DNA of 64,000 nt from Chryseobacterium sp. G0201 (GTDB taxonomy: Bacteria > Bacteroidota > Bacteroidia > Flavobacteriales > Weeksellaceae): positions 3,348,001-3,412,000 of the forward strand of contig NZ_CP033917.1 of the NCBI RefSeq assembly GCF_003815655.1, in the 5' to 3' direction. The position numbers and the translations under genes are program-made. Below the pieces are notes generated by a model. The model did no database searches and had not been told where the DNA came from. It was given only the letters and a program-made list of their open reading frames with translations. Each line of letters opens with the position of its first letter. The stretch's first letter is position 1. Positions 7,699 through 15,942 of the stretch are shown piece after piece.

Positions 7699-8577
7699 AT
7701 GAAAAAATTCATTCTTGCAGCTTCTGTGCTTGTTGCAGTGTATTCTTGCAAAAAAGAAGAAGGTGCTAAAAAAGAAAATTCTACGGAAGTAAGTTCTGAA
7801 ACTCCAAAATCTACTCATAAAATTGTTACTCTTAATGGAGGAATTACTGAAATCGTAAGCGCTCTGGGTCACGAAAAAGAAATCGTAGGAACTGATGTTA
7901 CAAGTACTTACCCGGAATCTTTAAAGGCTACGGCTAAAGATCTAGGTCACGTAAGATCAATGACGATTGAGCCGATCATGGCGGTTTCTCCAACATTAAT
8001 TTTAGCTTCAGATAAAGATATTAACCCAGATTTAATGGGTAAAATCAAGTCTTCAGGAATCAAAGCTGAAGTTTTTAAACAAGAATTTACAGTTGACGGA
8101 ACTAAAAAATTGATCGCTGAGGTTGCAAAAGCAATCGGTAACACAGATTATCAAAAATTAAACGATAAAATCGATGCTGATTTAAAACAAGTTCAGCCTA
8201 TCGCTAAAAAACCAAAAGTATTGTTCATCTACGCAAGAGGAAATATGTTGATGGTTTCAGGTACAAAAACTCCAATGGATGCATTGATAGGTTTTGCAGG
8301 TGGTGAAAATGCGGTGAAAGATTTCGAAGATTTCAAACCATTAACTCCGGAAGCGGTTGTTAAAGCTAATCCAGATGTATTATTCTTCTTCTCAAGCGGT
8401 TTACAAGGTGCCGGAGGAAACGAAGGTGCATTGAAAATGCCTGGTGTTTCTCAAACAAATGCGGGTAAAAACAAGAAGATTATTGCTATGGATGGAGGCC
8501 TGGTTTCAGGTTTCGGACCAAGATTAGGAGAGGCTGCTGTTGGATTAAACAAATTATTAATTGAAAACACAAAGTAA
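7699..8577 (+). CDS. hmuT: Haem ABC transporter substrate-binding lipoprotein (HmuT)
   Basis: This is a 292-residue periplasmic binding protein with lipobox VAVYSC (Cys at residue 16) followed by a Lys/Glu-rich linker. The fold is the class III (cobalamin/iron/haem) type: VTLNGGITEIVSALGHEKEIVG near residue 36, then RSMTIEPIMAVSPTLIL and YARGNMLMVSG near 176. These segments are characteristic of HmuT, which takes haem from the receptor and docks on HmuU. It overlaps the permease gene by 17 bases, so the two are translated together. Confidence 0.88.
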   Translation: MKKFILAASVLVAVYSCKKEEGAKKENSTEVSSETPKSTHKIVTLNGGITEIVSALGHEKEIVGTDVTSTYPESLKATAKDLGHVRSMTIEPIMAVSPTLILASDKDINPDLMGKIKSSGIKAEVFKQEFTVDGTKKLIAEVAKAIGNTDYQKLNDKIDADLKQVQPIAKKPKVLFIYARGNMLMVSGTKTPMDALIGFAGGENAVKDFEDFKPLTPEAVVKANPDVLFFFSSGLQGAGGNEGALKMPGVSQTNAGKNKKIIAMDGGLVSGFGPRLGEAAVGLNKLLIENTK

Positions 8578-9601
8578 ATTATACTTTTATCTTACTATAA
8601 GTACCATACTGCTGGTTATCATAGCAGTATGGTCACTTAATACAGGGGTTTACGACTTTGGAGGTAAATCCGCGTTTGAAGTTTTAGGAAAAGTAATACA
8701 AGGAGATTCGGGTTTATCATTAAGTGATAAATATGTAGTTTGGGACGTAAGAGCTGCCAGAATTATCATGGCGATTCTTATCGGAAGTATGCTCGCAGTT
8801 TCGGGAACGGGATTGCAGGGATTGTTTAAAAATCCTTTGGCGACGGGTGATTTGATAGGATTAACTTCGGGTGCGACATTGCTTGCTGCAATTGCTATCG
8901 TTTTAGGAGGGCATTTCAAACAATATCTTCCTGAAGCTGTACAATTTTCACTGGTGGGAATTTCGGCTTTTATAGGAGCTTTTTTATCAATGATGCTGGT
9001 GTACAGGATTTCGACAAGCGGAGGAAAGACAAATGTTGTCATGATGTTGTTGACCGGGGTTGCGATCACAGCAATCGGCTTTTCGATTACAGGTTTTTTG
9101 ATCTATATTTCAAAAGACGACCAATTAAGAGATTTAACGTTCTGGAATTTAGGGAGTTTAGCCGCTGCAACATGGACGAAGAATATTATTTTGACAGTAG
9201 TTTTAATCATTTCCTACATCATTTTAATTCCAAAAGGAAAAGCATTAAATGCGATGATGTTAGGTGAAAAAGATGCACAGCATTTAGGAATTAACGTTGA
9301 AAGATTAAAGAAACAGATCATTATCATGACTGCATTAATGGTCGGAAGCTGCGTTGCATTTTCAGGAACGATTGGTTTTGTAGGTCTTATTGTACCTTAT
9401 ATTTTAAGACTTTTATTTAAATCAAATTACGCTTTCATTTTGCCGCTGTCAGCCATTTTCGGAAGTATTTTGCTGTTGACGGCAGATACTTTCAGCAGAA
9501 GTATTGTTGAGCCTTCAGAACTGCCGATCGGTATTTTGACGGCATTAATGGGAGGTCCGATTTTTATTGCAATTTTGGTTAAATTCAAAAAATCAATGTA
9601 A
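8561..9601 (+). CDS. hmuU: Haem ABC transporter permease (HmuU, FecCD family)
   Basis: A 346-residue FecCD-type permease with about ten hydrophobic helices. Family motifs include WDVRAARIIMAILIGSMLAVSGTGLQG near residues 60-86, NPLATGDLIGLTSGA, and GTIGFVGLIVPYILRLL near 270, which contacts the ATPase. The start is a TTG at 8561, within the last 17 bases of hmuT. There is no in-frame ATG before the first helix would be lost, so the TTG is required. Translational coupling to hmuT probably compensates for the weak start codon. Confidence 0.87.
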   Translation: MKTQSKLYFYLTISTILLVIIAVWSLNTGVYDFGGKSAFEVLGKVIQGDSGLSLSDKYVVWDVRAARIIMAILIGSMLAVSGTGLQGLFKNPLATGDLIGLTSGATLLAAIAIVLGGHFKQYLPEAVQFSLVGISAFIGAFLSMMLVYRISTSGGKTNVVMMLLTGVAITAIGFSITGFLIYISKDDQLRDLTFWNLGSLAAATWTKNIILTVVLIISYIILIPKGKALNAMMLGEKDAQHLGINVERLKKQIIIMTALMVGSCVAFSGTIGFVGLIVPYILRLLFKSNYAFILPLSAIFGSILLLTADTFSRSIVEPSELPIGILTALMGGPIFIAILVKFKKSM

Positions 9602-10374
9602 TGATTAAAGCAAACCAAATTAATTATAAACATAAAGAATTCCATATTCTGGAGGGCGTCGACGTCTCTTTGGAATATGGGGAGTTCTTGGCAATTGTTG
9701 GTCCTAATGGAGCCGGAAAGTCAAGTTTATTAAGTGTTTTGGCGAATGAAGTAAAATCTGGTAAGCAAAATATTTTATTTAAAGATAAACCGATTACGGC
9801 TTGGGATATTAAAGAATTATCGAAGCATAAAGCCAAATTTTCTCAGCACAACAGCAATGACATTCCTTTGGAAGTGAAAGACGTTGTCATGATGGGACGT
9901 TACCCGTATTTCGATGCACAGCCAAGAAAAGAGGATCTTGAAGCAATGAATAATATGCTGTATGAAACAGATGTTTTTCATTTGAAAGACAGGGAGTACA
10001 ACACTTTATCAGGCGGGGAAAAACAACGTGTTCATCTGTCAAGAGTATTGGCGCAACTGCAAAATGAAATTGCCCACAAATTACTTTTCTTAGACGAACC
10101 ATTGAATAATTTAGATGTAAAACATCAATATAAAGCTTTAGAAATAATTAAAAAATTCACTCAAAAGGCTAATTCTGCCATTGTTGTTCTTCATGATTTA
10201 AATCTTGCAGCACAATATGCAGACAAAATATTATTAATGAAATCAGGAAGGGTAGCAGCATACGGAACACCGGAGGAAGTTTTCACTGCAAAAAATATCA
10301 GTGAAGCATACAATTTCCCATGTACTATTTGCGATCACCCGATTACCAATAACCCAATGATCATTTTTGGATAA
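9601..10374 (+). CDS. hmuV: Haem ABC transporter ATP-binding protein (HmuV)
   Basis: The product is a 257-residue ABC ATPase. Walker A is GPNGAGKSSLL (residues 34-44), the signature LSGGEKQRVHLSRVLAQL lies near 137, Walker B LLFLDEPLNNLD near 161, and the H-loop VVLHDLNLA near 198. It powers haem import through HmuTU on the cytoplasmic face. Its ATG shares a base with the hmuU stop (TAATG), so the cassette is tightly coupled. Confidence 0.9.
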   Translation: MIKANQINYKHKEFHILEGVDVSLEYGEFLAIVGPNGAGKSSLLSVLANEVKSGKQNILFKDKPITAWDIKELSKHKAKFSQHNSNDIPLEVKDVVMMGRYPYFDAQPRKEDLEAMNNMLYETDVFHLKDREYNTLSGGEKQRVHLSRVLAQLQNEIAHKLLFLDEPLNNLDVKHQYKALEIIKKFTQKANSAIVVLHDLNLAAQYADKILLMKSGRVAAYGTPEEVFTAKNISEAYNFPCTICDHPITNNPMIIFG

Positions 10375-10376
10375 CC

Positions 10377-11027
10377 ATGGAAAAAGATGAACTAAAAATT
10401 CTGGCTAAAAATCTTGCCAATCCACAGGGAGAAAAAGGCAAAGAGATCGGTGAAATGATGAATGCCACCAACATCGGAATGACATTAGAAAGTATCAAAA
10501 TGCTTTTGATAGAAGACGATGAACACATCCTTGAAATAGGCCACGGAAATGCAGGACACCTGAAAAGTATTTTAAATGTTGCTAATAATTTAAAATATAC
10601 AGGAATCGATATTTCTGAAACAATGCAAAATGAAGCTATAAATTTAAATAAAGAATTTAAAGATCAGGCCGATTTTGTATTGTACGAAGGTGAAAAAATT
10701 CCTTTTGAAGATGAGATTTTCGATAAAATATTTACCGTGAATACCGTCTATTTCTGGAAAAAACCTGTTGAGTTTTTAAATGATATTTACAGAGTTCTGA
10801 AAGATAAAGGAACTTTTGTTCTCACTTTCGGACAGAGAGATTTCATGGAAAAATTACCTTTCACACAATTCGATTTTACATTGTATAATACGGATGAAAT
10901 GGAAGAAACGGTTTCCAAAAGTCATTTTAAAAGAATGAAAATCTCTGAAAAAGAAGAAGAAGTGAAAAGCAAAACAGGAAACGAAACAATAACGAGAAAT
11001 TATACAGTTTTAACCATAAAAAAATAA
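10377..11027 (+). CDS. Class I SAM-dependent methyltransferase in the haem operon
   Basis: A 216-residue protein of the UbiE/Methyltransf_11 type. The SAM motif is HILEIGHGNAGHLKSIL (residues 57-73), motif II is TGIDISETM, and the post-motif region YEGEKIPFEDEIFDKIFTVNTVYFWK is typical. It starts two bases after hmuV and ends five before hmuS, so it is part of the haem transcript. The substrate is unknown. Location suggests a small molecule or haem/tetrapyrrole-related target, but this rests on context only. No membrane segment or signal peptide is seen. Confidence 0.78.
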   Translation: MEKDELKILAKNLANPQGEKGKEIGEMMNATNIGMTLESIKMLLIEDDEHILEIGHGNAGHLKSILNVANNLKYTGIDISETMQNEAINLNKEFKDQADFVLYEGEKIPFEDEIFDKIFTVNTVYFWKKPVEFLNDIYRVLKDKGTFVLTFGQRDFMEKLPFTQFDFTLYNTDEMEETVSKSHFKRMKISEKEEEVKSKTGNETITRNYTVLTIKK

Positions 11028-11032
11028 AATAA

Positions 11033-12061
11033 ATGAGCACATTAGTAAACGATCTAAAAGGAAAATGGGACGCTCTGAAAGCTGAAAACCCACATTTAAG
11101 AATAAGAAATGCTGCCGTAGAGCTGGGCGTAAGCGAAGCTGAATTATTAGCAACAAACATTGGCGAAGGCGTAACCGTTTTAAAGCCGGAATTTAAAGAT
11201 ATTTTAACTGAAGCAGAAAAATTAGGAAAAGTAATGGCTCTTACGCGTAACGAAGAGTGCGTTCACGAGAGAAAAGGGACTTATCTTAATGGAGATTTCA
11301 GCAGTCCTCACGCTCAACTTTTTGTAGGTGAGGATATCGATTTAAGAATTTTCCTTAATCACTGGAAATTCGCTTTCGGAGTGGTAGAAGGTGACAAAAA
11401 AAGTCTTCAGTTCTTCGGAAAAGACGGATTGGCTTTACACAAAATTTATTTGACAAAAGACAGTAATGCAGAAGCTTTCGATGCTATCGTTGAAAAATTC
11501 AAAGCTGAAGATCAAAATCAAGTATTAGAGTTTGAAGCAGTTGCTCCAAAAGCTCCCGAAAAAGCTGATTCTGAAATTGATGCTGAAGGTTTCAAAAAAG
11601 CATGGACAGAATTAAAAGATACTCACGATTTCTTCATGATGACACGAAAATTCGGAGTGAGCAGAACTCAGGCGTTGAGATTGGCTCCTGAAGGATATGC
11701 TAAAAAAATTGACAGTGCAAAAGTGGTAACAGTTCTTGAAGATGCTTCTGAAAACGGTCTTCCGATCATGGTTTTCGTTGGAAACAGAGGAATTATCCAG
11801 ATTCATACAGGAGACGTTAAGAAAACACTTTGGCATCAACAATGGTTCAACGTAATGGATCCTGATTTTAATTTACACCTTGATGTAACGAAAATCGCAG
11901 AAGCTTGGATCGTTAAAAAACCAACTGAAGACGGTGAAGTTACAGCAATTGAGGTCTTCAACAAAGAAGGCGATTTTATCGTTCAGTTCTTCGGAAAAAG
12001 AAAACCAGGAATTCCTGAATTACAAGAGTGGAAAGACCTTGTAGCAGAATTAGAAAAATAA
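11033..12061 (+). CDS. hmuS: Haemin-degrading factor / haem-trafficking protein (HmuS/HemS)
   Basis: A cytoplasmic protein of 342 residues with the internal duplication typical of HemS/HmuS/ChuS. The first half contains LRIRNAAVELGVSEAELLAT (residues 20-39) and VMALTRNEECVHERKG; the second half contains FFMMTRKFGVSRTQALRLAP and FVGNRGIIQIHTGDVKK near residue 250. Relatives bind haem delivered by HmuUV and either degrade it or hand it on. It ends the operon and is followed by a terminator. The sequence does not show whether it is an oxygenase or only a carrier. Confidence 0.88.
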   Translation: MSTLVNDLKGKWDALKAENPHLRIRNAAVELGVSEAELLATNIGEGVTVLKPEFKDILTEAEKLGKVMALTRNEECVHERKGTYLNGDFSSPHAQLFVGEDIDLRIFLNHWKFAFGVVEGDKKSLQFFGKDGLALHKIYLTKDSNAEAFDAIVEKFKAEDQNQVLEFEAVAPKAPEKADSEIDAEGFKKAWTELKDTHDFFMMTRKFGVSRTQALRLAPEGYAKKIDSAKVVTVLEDASENGLPIMVFVGNRGIIQIHTGDVKKTLWHQQWFNVMDPDFNLHLDVTKIAEAWIVKKPTEDGEVTAIEVFNKEGDFIVQFFGKRKPGIPELQEWKDLVAELEK

Positions 12062-12079
12062 TAATTAGATGATTTTTTT

Positions 12080-12115
12080 AAGGCCGTTTTGGAATTTTCA
12101 AGGCGGCTTTTTGTT
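12080..12115 (+). terminator. Terminator of the haem operon
   Basis: AAGGCCG (12080-12086) pairs with CGGCTTT (12104-12110) with one G-U pair, followed by a T-rich tail. It lies 19 bases after the hmuS stop. Confidence 0.75.
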
Positions 12116-12121
12116 TCATTT

Positions 12122-12223
12122 AAACACAATTAACACAAATATTTCCTTACTAATCACACTAATTTTAAAGTTATGTTTAATATTATTTGTGATATTTGTG
12201 AAAACAATTCGTGACATTAGTGT
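12122..12223. repeat. Inverted 9-bp-periodic intergenic repeat
   Basis: The left end reads AACACAATT, AACACAAAT in 9-bp steps and then CTAATCACA, CTAATTTTA. The right end reads TTTGTGATA, TTTGTGAAA and then TTCGTGACATTAGTG, which is the approximate inverse (CACAAAT/ATTTGTG, CACTAAT/ATTAGTG). It fills the gap between hmuS and the chaN-like gene. No ORF is seen in it. Confidence 0.55.
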
Positions 12224-12253
12224 CTAAAAAAAATTCATTAAATTTAAATAAAA

Positions 12254-13126
12254 ATGAAAAATATTTTCATAGCTATATTTTTGATAAGCTTCAGTATTAT
12301 CAATGCTCAAAACTTCAAAGCCTATCAATTTTATGATCAAAAAGGAAAAGAAATCAATACTGATAAGTTAGTTAAAGAGCTGGCTGAATACGATGTTGTT
12401 TTCTTTGGTGAAAATCATAACAGTTCGATCAATCACTGGCTGCAATTAAAGATTACTAAAGCATTATATCAATATAAAAAAGGTCAGCTTATTTTAGGGG
12501 CTGAGATGTTTGAAAGAGATAACCAATCTCAATTAAATCAATATTTAAACGGAAAATTTGATGCTAAAGCATTGAAAGATTCAGCGCGTTTATGGAATAA
12601 CTACGCAACAGATTACAAACCGTTGGTTGACTTTGCGAAAGATAAAAAGTTGAATTTTATTGCCACGAATATTCCAAGAAGATATGCTTCTCAAACTTCA
12701 AAAGAAGGCTTGGAATCGTTAAATAATCTTACAGCTAAAGAGAAAATGTACATCGCTCAATTGCCGATCAAAGTAACATTGGACACTCCGGGTTACCCAG
12801 AAATGAAAAAAATGATGGGTGATCATGCAGAAGAGATGAAAGTGATGAATTTCATTTCGGCACAGGCAACAAAAGACGCTACAATGGCTGAATCTATTCT
12901 AAAAAATATTCAGTCCGGAAAGACCTTTATCCATTACAACGGAAATTATCACAGCAAAGAATTTGGCGGAATTTATTGGTATATCAAACAGAAAAATCTA
13001 AACCTGAAAATGGCAGTAATCTCTGTTTTTGACTCCGAAGATCCTGAATTGAAAGTTCCTGAGAAAGATTATATACCAACGAATTTTAATCTGATTATTC
13101 CGGGTGATATGACGAAGACTTTTTAA
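12254..13126 (+). CDS. chaN: ChaN-family haem-binding/iron-regulated protein
   Basis: A protein of 290 residues with a Sec signal peptide (...SFSIINAQ). The ChaN fold is marked by VVFFGENHNSSINHWLQL (near residue 49), LILGAEMFERDNQSQL and a late FIHYNGNYHSKEFGG. ChaN proteins (PhuW in Pseudomonas, Campylobacter ChaN) bind haem as dimers and are often iron-regulated. It follows the haem operon after a terminator and repeat, so it has its own transcript or is read through. Unlike many relatives it lacks a lipobox and would be soluble in the periplasm. No operator like those at 3344 and 4361 is seen upstream. Confidence 0.82.
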   Translation: MKNIFIAIFLISFSIINAQNFKAYQFYDQKGKEINTDKLVKELAEYDVVFFGENHNSSINHWLQLKITKALYQYKKGQLILGAEMFERDNQSQLNQYLNGKFDAKALKDSARLWNNYATDYKPLVDFAKDKKLNFIATNIPRRYASQTSKEGLESLNNLTAKEKMYIAQLPIKVTLDTPGYPEMKKMMGDHAEEMKVMNFISAQATKDATMAESILKNIQSGKTFIHYNGNYHSKEFGGIYWYIKQKNLNLKMAVISVFDSEDPELKVPEKDYIPTNFNLIIPGDMTKTF

Positions 13127-13146
13127 AATATAGTGTTTTAATCAAT

Positions 13147-13171
13147 AAAAGCGGGCTTTAGCACGCTTTTT
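13147..13171 (+). terminator. Terminator after the chaN-like gene
   Basis: AAAAGCG and CGCTTTT arms flank GGCTTTAGCA and are followed by T residues, 20 bases after the stop. Confidence 0.75.
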
Positions 13172-13180
13172 ATGCATAAT

Positions 13181-13256
13181 GTTTGTCATTCTGAATGAAA
13201 TGGAGTGAAGAATCTACTTTAGGAATATAGATTATTCCTTCGTCAGAATAACAAAC
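13181..13256. repeat. Dispersed element with inverted ends (GTTTGTCATTCTGA family)
   Basis: GTTTGTCATTCTGA at 13181-13194 and TCAGAATAACAAAC at 13243-13256 are inverted copies with one mismatch. The interior GAAGAATCTACTTTAGG is typical of a short repeat scattered through many bacterial genomes. The first 17 bases from 13175 (CATAATGTTTGTCATTC) recur exactly at 44431-44447. Confidence 0.7.
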
Positions 13257-13303
13257 GCTGTGTTTGAAAGACATTAGCTATATTTGTTTTATATTATTCA
13301 AAA

Positions 13304-13933
13304 ATGAAAAAACTATCCTTTCTATTCATACTTTTCATCGGTTTAATGAATGCTCAGAAATTAACTTCAACCGAAATTTCCATTATTAATCAAGGGGATA
13401 AAAATTCTGCTTTACCAATTTATCAGACCACGGATTCTGATCAACATAAAACTTTGTTAAGTCTTTCTACAGAAATTGATCCCAAAGATCCCAACACCGC
13501 AACTTTGGTTAAAAGAATGAAAGAATCGTTACTTTCAACTGACGGTGGAGTAGGAATTGCCGCGCCTCAAATAGGAATCAATCGAAAAATAATCTGGGTT
13601 CAGCGTTTTGATAAACAAGATGAACCGTTGGAATATTTTATTAATCCTATGATCGTTTGGAGATCGGAATTGCAGAATCTTGGCCCGGAAGGTGACTTGT
13701 CGATTCCTGAATTTAGAGATCAGTTTTACAGAAGTAAAGTGATTCAATTAGAATATGTTGATCTGAAAGGACAGAAATATTCAGAAATTGTGGAAGGTTT
13801 TACAGCAGTGATTTTCCAGCATGAAATAGACCATCTTTTCGGAATTTTAATATCAGATAAAAAGGAAGAAGAGAAAAATAATTCTTATAAACCGGTTGAT
13901 GCTTATAAGAAAAGTGATTCGATGACGAGATAA
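13304..13933 (+). CDS. Secreted peptide-deformylase-like protein, Cys ligand replaced by Asp
   Basis: This 209-residue product has a Sec signal peptide ending LMNAQ. It carries peptide deformylase motif 1, GVGIAAPQIG (residues 82-91), and motif 3, QHEIDHLFG (172-180), with His173, Glu174 and His177. Motif 2, normally EGCLS, reads EGDLS (129-133), so Asp131 stands where the metal-binding Cys should be. Cytoplasmic deformylases remove formyl groups from nascent N-termini; an exported form with an altered ligand must do something else or act on peptides in the periplasm. It may be a metal-dependent amidase or a non-catalytic relative. The start is the only ATG before the signal peptide. Confidence 0.78.
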   Translation: MKKLSFLFILFIGLMNAQKLTSTEISIINQGDKNSALPIYQTTDSDQHKTLLSLSTEIDPKDPNTATLVKRMKESLLSTDGGVGIAAPQIGINRKIIWVQRFDKQDEPLEYFINPMIVWRSELQNLGPEGDLSIPEFRDQFYRSKVIQLEYVDLKGQKYSEIVEGFTAVIFQHEIDHLFGILISDKKEEEKNNSYKPVDAYKKSDSMTR

Positions 13934-13983
13934 TAATTATATTTTTAATTGTATAGTTTAATATTTAATTCTTATTTCAAATT

Positions 13984-14220
13984 TCAGGATTTAATTTCCT
14001 TTTCAAGTTCTTTGCTCTCATTTTGGTTTTTTACGATGAAGTAAACGAAAAGTAATGGCAAAAATGTGACAAATCCGAAACCATTTTTTATGACGCTGTA
14101 AATTACAACTCCTATTAATACGCCAATAATTACAGCATTTATTATATTGCTGGATTTTAGTTGTTTCTTTTTTGCTAATAATTCCTGATCGCTTAATTGA
14201 GCAAATTCATTTTCTTTCAT
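13984..14220 (-). CDS. Small two-helix membrane protein, unknown function
   Basis: A 78-residue protein: a charged N-terminal stretch (LSDQELLAKKKQLKS), two adjacent hydrophobic helices (about residues 26-45 and 48-64), and a Lys/Glu-rich tail. Similar small proteins with an N-terminal 'S(D/N)EEL' stretch followed by two helices are common in flavobacteria and lack an assigned role. It stands alone, convergent with the deformylase-like gene. No Cys is present. Confidence 0.65.
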   Translation of the reverse strand: MKENEFAQLSDQELLAKKKQLKSSNIINAVIIGVLIGVVIYSVIKNGFGFVTFLPLLFVYFIVKNQNESKELEKEIKS

Positions 14221-14340
14221 TTATCTAAATGTTTAATTGTTTCAGGTTATTTGTTTTTTTAATTTTTGTTTAAAAGCTCTATAAAATTAAATATTTTCAA
14301 CTTAATATTAGTTTTATTTTCTCTTTTATATTTAAAAACA

Positions 14341-14372
14341 AAAAAAATCTGCTTCGAAAAGAAACAGATTTT
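14341..14372 (-). terminator. Terminator of the ohr operon
   Basis: Minus-strand AAAATCTG/CAGATTTT arms around TTTCTTTTCGAAG, followed by a T-rich run, 24 bases after the ohr stop. Confidence 0.78.
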
Positions 14373-14395
14373 ATTTATAATTAAAAGATTAAAAC

Positions 14396-14818
14396 TTAGT
14401 TATTGGTAACTGAAAGTTTTATTTCAATATTATTTCTTGTTGCATTAGAATATGGGCAGATCTGATGAGCCTGATCCGTTAATGATTGAGCTTCTTCAAT
14501 CGTTACTCCCGGAATATTAACGTCTAATTCTACAGCCAGTCCGAAACCTCCGTTTTCGATCTGTCCGATGCTTACTTGAGCCGTAACAGTTGTTTCACCG
14601 GTTTTTGTTTTAGTTAAACTGATAATTCTGTTCAATGCACTGTCAAAACACGCTGAATATCCTGCTGCAAAAAGCATTTCTGGATTGGCAAAATCATCGT
14701 TTGCCCCACCTAAAGCTTTCGGCATTTTAACTTCAAGATCTAGAACTCCGTTTTCGCTTTTTACTTGTCCGTTTCTGCCACCTTTAGCAGTAACTTTTGT
14801 TGTATATAATGTTTTCAT
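14396..14818 (-). CDS. ohr: Organic hydroperoxide resistance protein (Ohr)
   Basis: An OsmC/Ohr-family peroxidase of 140 residues. The peroxidatic Cys57 lies in AAGYSACF and the resolving Cys121 in HQICPYSNATRNN, the usual Ohr spacing. Ohr reduces organic and lipid hydroperoxides in the cytoplasm using lipoylated proteins as electron donors; lipB lies about 1.3 kb away on the same strand. Its ATG follows the ohrR stop directly with no gap. The operon is probably induced by organic peroxide through the OhrR-type palindrome at 15955-15982. Confidence 0.9.
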   Translation of the reverse strand: MKTLYTTKVTAKGGRNGQVKSENGVLDLEVKMPKALGGANDDFANPEMLFAAGYSACFDSALNRIISLTKTKTGETTVTAQVSIGQIENGGFGLAVELDVNIPGVTIEEAQSLTDQAHQICPYSNATRNNIEIKLSVTNN

Positions 14819-15253
14819 TTATTTTTCTATTTTGTTTAATATTTTTTGGATGCTTTCTTTAAGTTGTATCAGATCTTCCGGTTCAACCCCTATTTTTTCC
14901 TGAATTTTACTTGGAATTTCACAAGCCTTTTGTTGTAGCCCTTTTCCAAGTTCTGTAAGAAAAGCTTCTACAACTCTTTCATCTTCTTTTTTTCTTTTTC
15001 TTGCGATAAATCCTTTTGCCTCAAGCCTTTTCAGCAGAGGAGTAAGAGTACCGCTGTCGAGGAATAATTTATCTCCAATATGGCTCACGGGAAGTCCGTC
15101 ATTCTCCCAAAGCACCATCATCACGAGATATTGAGGGTAAGTAATGTCTATCTCATCAAGAAAAGGTCGGTATAATCCCGTAATTTCTTTTGCAATCGCA
15201 TACAATGGAAAACAAATCTGGTTTTCTAATTTTAACTGCTTTAAATTTTCCAT
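14819..15253 (-). CDS. ohrR: MarR-family organic peroxide sensor (OhrR)
   Basis: A winged-helix MarR regulator of 144 residues. Cys14 in the N-terminal QICFPLYA motif is the reactive sensing Cys of OhrR, and the DNA-binding region YPQYLVMMVLWENDGLPVSHIGDKLFLDSGTLTPLLKRLEAKG matches OhrR over residues 40-82. Oxidation of this Cys by organic peroxide releases OhrR from DNA. It sits between the nitroreductase and ohr in one operon. No second Cys near residues 120-130 is seen, so it is probably of the one-Cys type that forms mixed disulfides. Confidence 0.88.
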   Translation of the reverse strand: MENLKQLKLENQICFPLYAIAKEITGLYRPFLDEIDITYPQYLVMMVLWENDGLPVSHIGDKLFLDSGTLTPLLKRLEAKGFIARKRKKEDERVVEAFLTELGKGLQQKACEIPSKIQEKIGVEPEDLIQLKESIQKILNKIEK

Positions 15254-15281
15254 AAGGCTAAGTGATTTGATTGATAAAATA

Positions 15282-15914
15282 TTATTTTTTAATGATAAAT
15301 TCCTCCATCGGAACTCTCACTTTCTTCATTGTAGAAAGCCAGTCTTTTTCGGCATCTCTGTAACCAAGATATAAAAGGCTTACACTTTTTAGTCCTAATT
15401 CTTTAAGGTTAAGAATTTCATCAACAACTTCATTACTGAATCCTTCTGCAGGTGTACTGTCAATTTTCAACTCAGCAGCCTGAGCCATCGCTAATCCTAA
15501 AGAAATGTAGGTTTGACGGGCTGTATGCGCAAAGTGTTCTGCAGGAGTCTGAGCTCCGTACAATTTTTTCAGCATATCGGTATAGCTGTTGAAACGTCCT
15601 TTTGGCAGATCTCTTACATCTGTATGATGATCGTAAACTTTATCAATTTTTTCGTTAGAATAACTGTCCCAAGCGGCAAATACCAAAACATGAGAACTGT
15701 CTCTCATTACTTCAGGGTTTAATGCACCTTGTACCATCTTTTCTTTCAATTCCTGATTTTCTACAACGATAATGCGGAAGGGCTGAAGTCCTGATGAAGT
15801 AGGAGCCAATCTCGCCGCTTCTAAAATTTTATATAAATCTTCCTGTGATACTTTTTTTGATGGATCATATGCTTTTACTGCATGTCTCCAGTTTAAATCT
15901 TCTATTAATGACAT
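15282..15914 (-). CDS. Nitroreductase-family NAD(P)H-dependent oxidoreductase
   Basis: A flavoprotein of 210 residues in the NfsB/YfkO group. LNWRHAVKAYDPSKKVSQEDL starts the domain, LAPTSSGLQPFRIIVV (residues 36-51) binds FMN, and RQTYISLGLAMAQAAEL lies near 132. Such enzymes reduce quinones or nitro compounds with NAD(P)H. As first gene of the ohrR-ohr operon it is probably induced by organic peroxides and may detoxify electrophilic products. Substrate is unknown. The promoter lies over the palindrome at 15955-15982. Confidence 0.85.
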   Translation of the reverse strand: MSLIEDLNWRHAVKAYDPSKKVSQEDLYKILEAARLAPTSSGLQPFRIIVVENQELKEKMVQGALNPEVMRDSSHVLVFAAWDSYSNEKIDKVYDHHTDVRDLPKGRFNSYTDMLKKLYGAQTPAEHFAHTARQTYISLGLAMAQAAELKIDSTPAEGFSNEVVDEILNLKELGLKSVSLLYLGYRDAEKDWLSTMKKVRVPMEEFIIKK

Positions 15915-15942
15915 TGTTTGTTCTTATTTTAAATTTCTGTCA

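Noticed and set aside
8650-9069. 139-codon open frame on the minus strand opposite hmuU
   Set aside because: It is antisense to a well-conserved permease and its translation resembles no protein. It is treated as a shadow.
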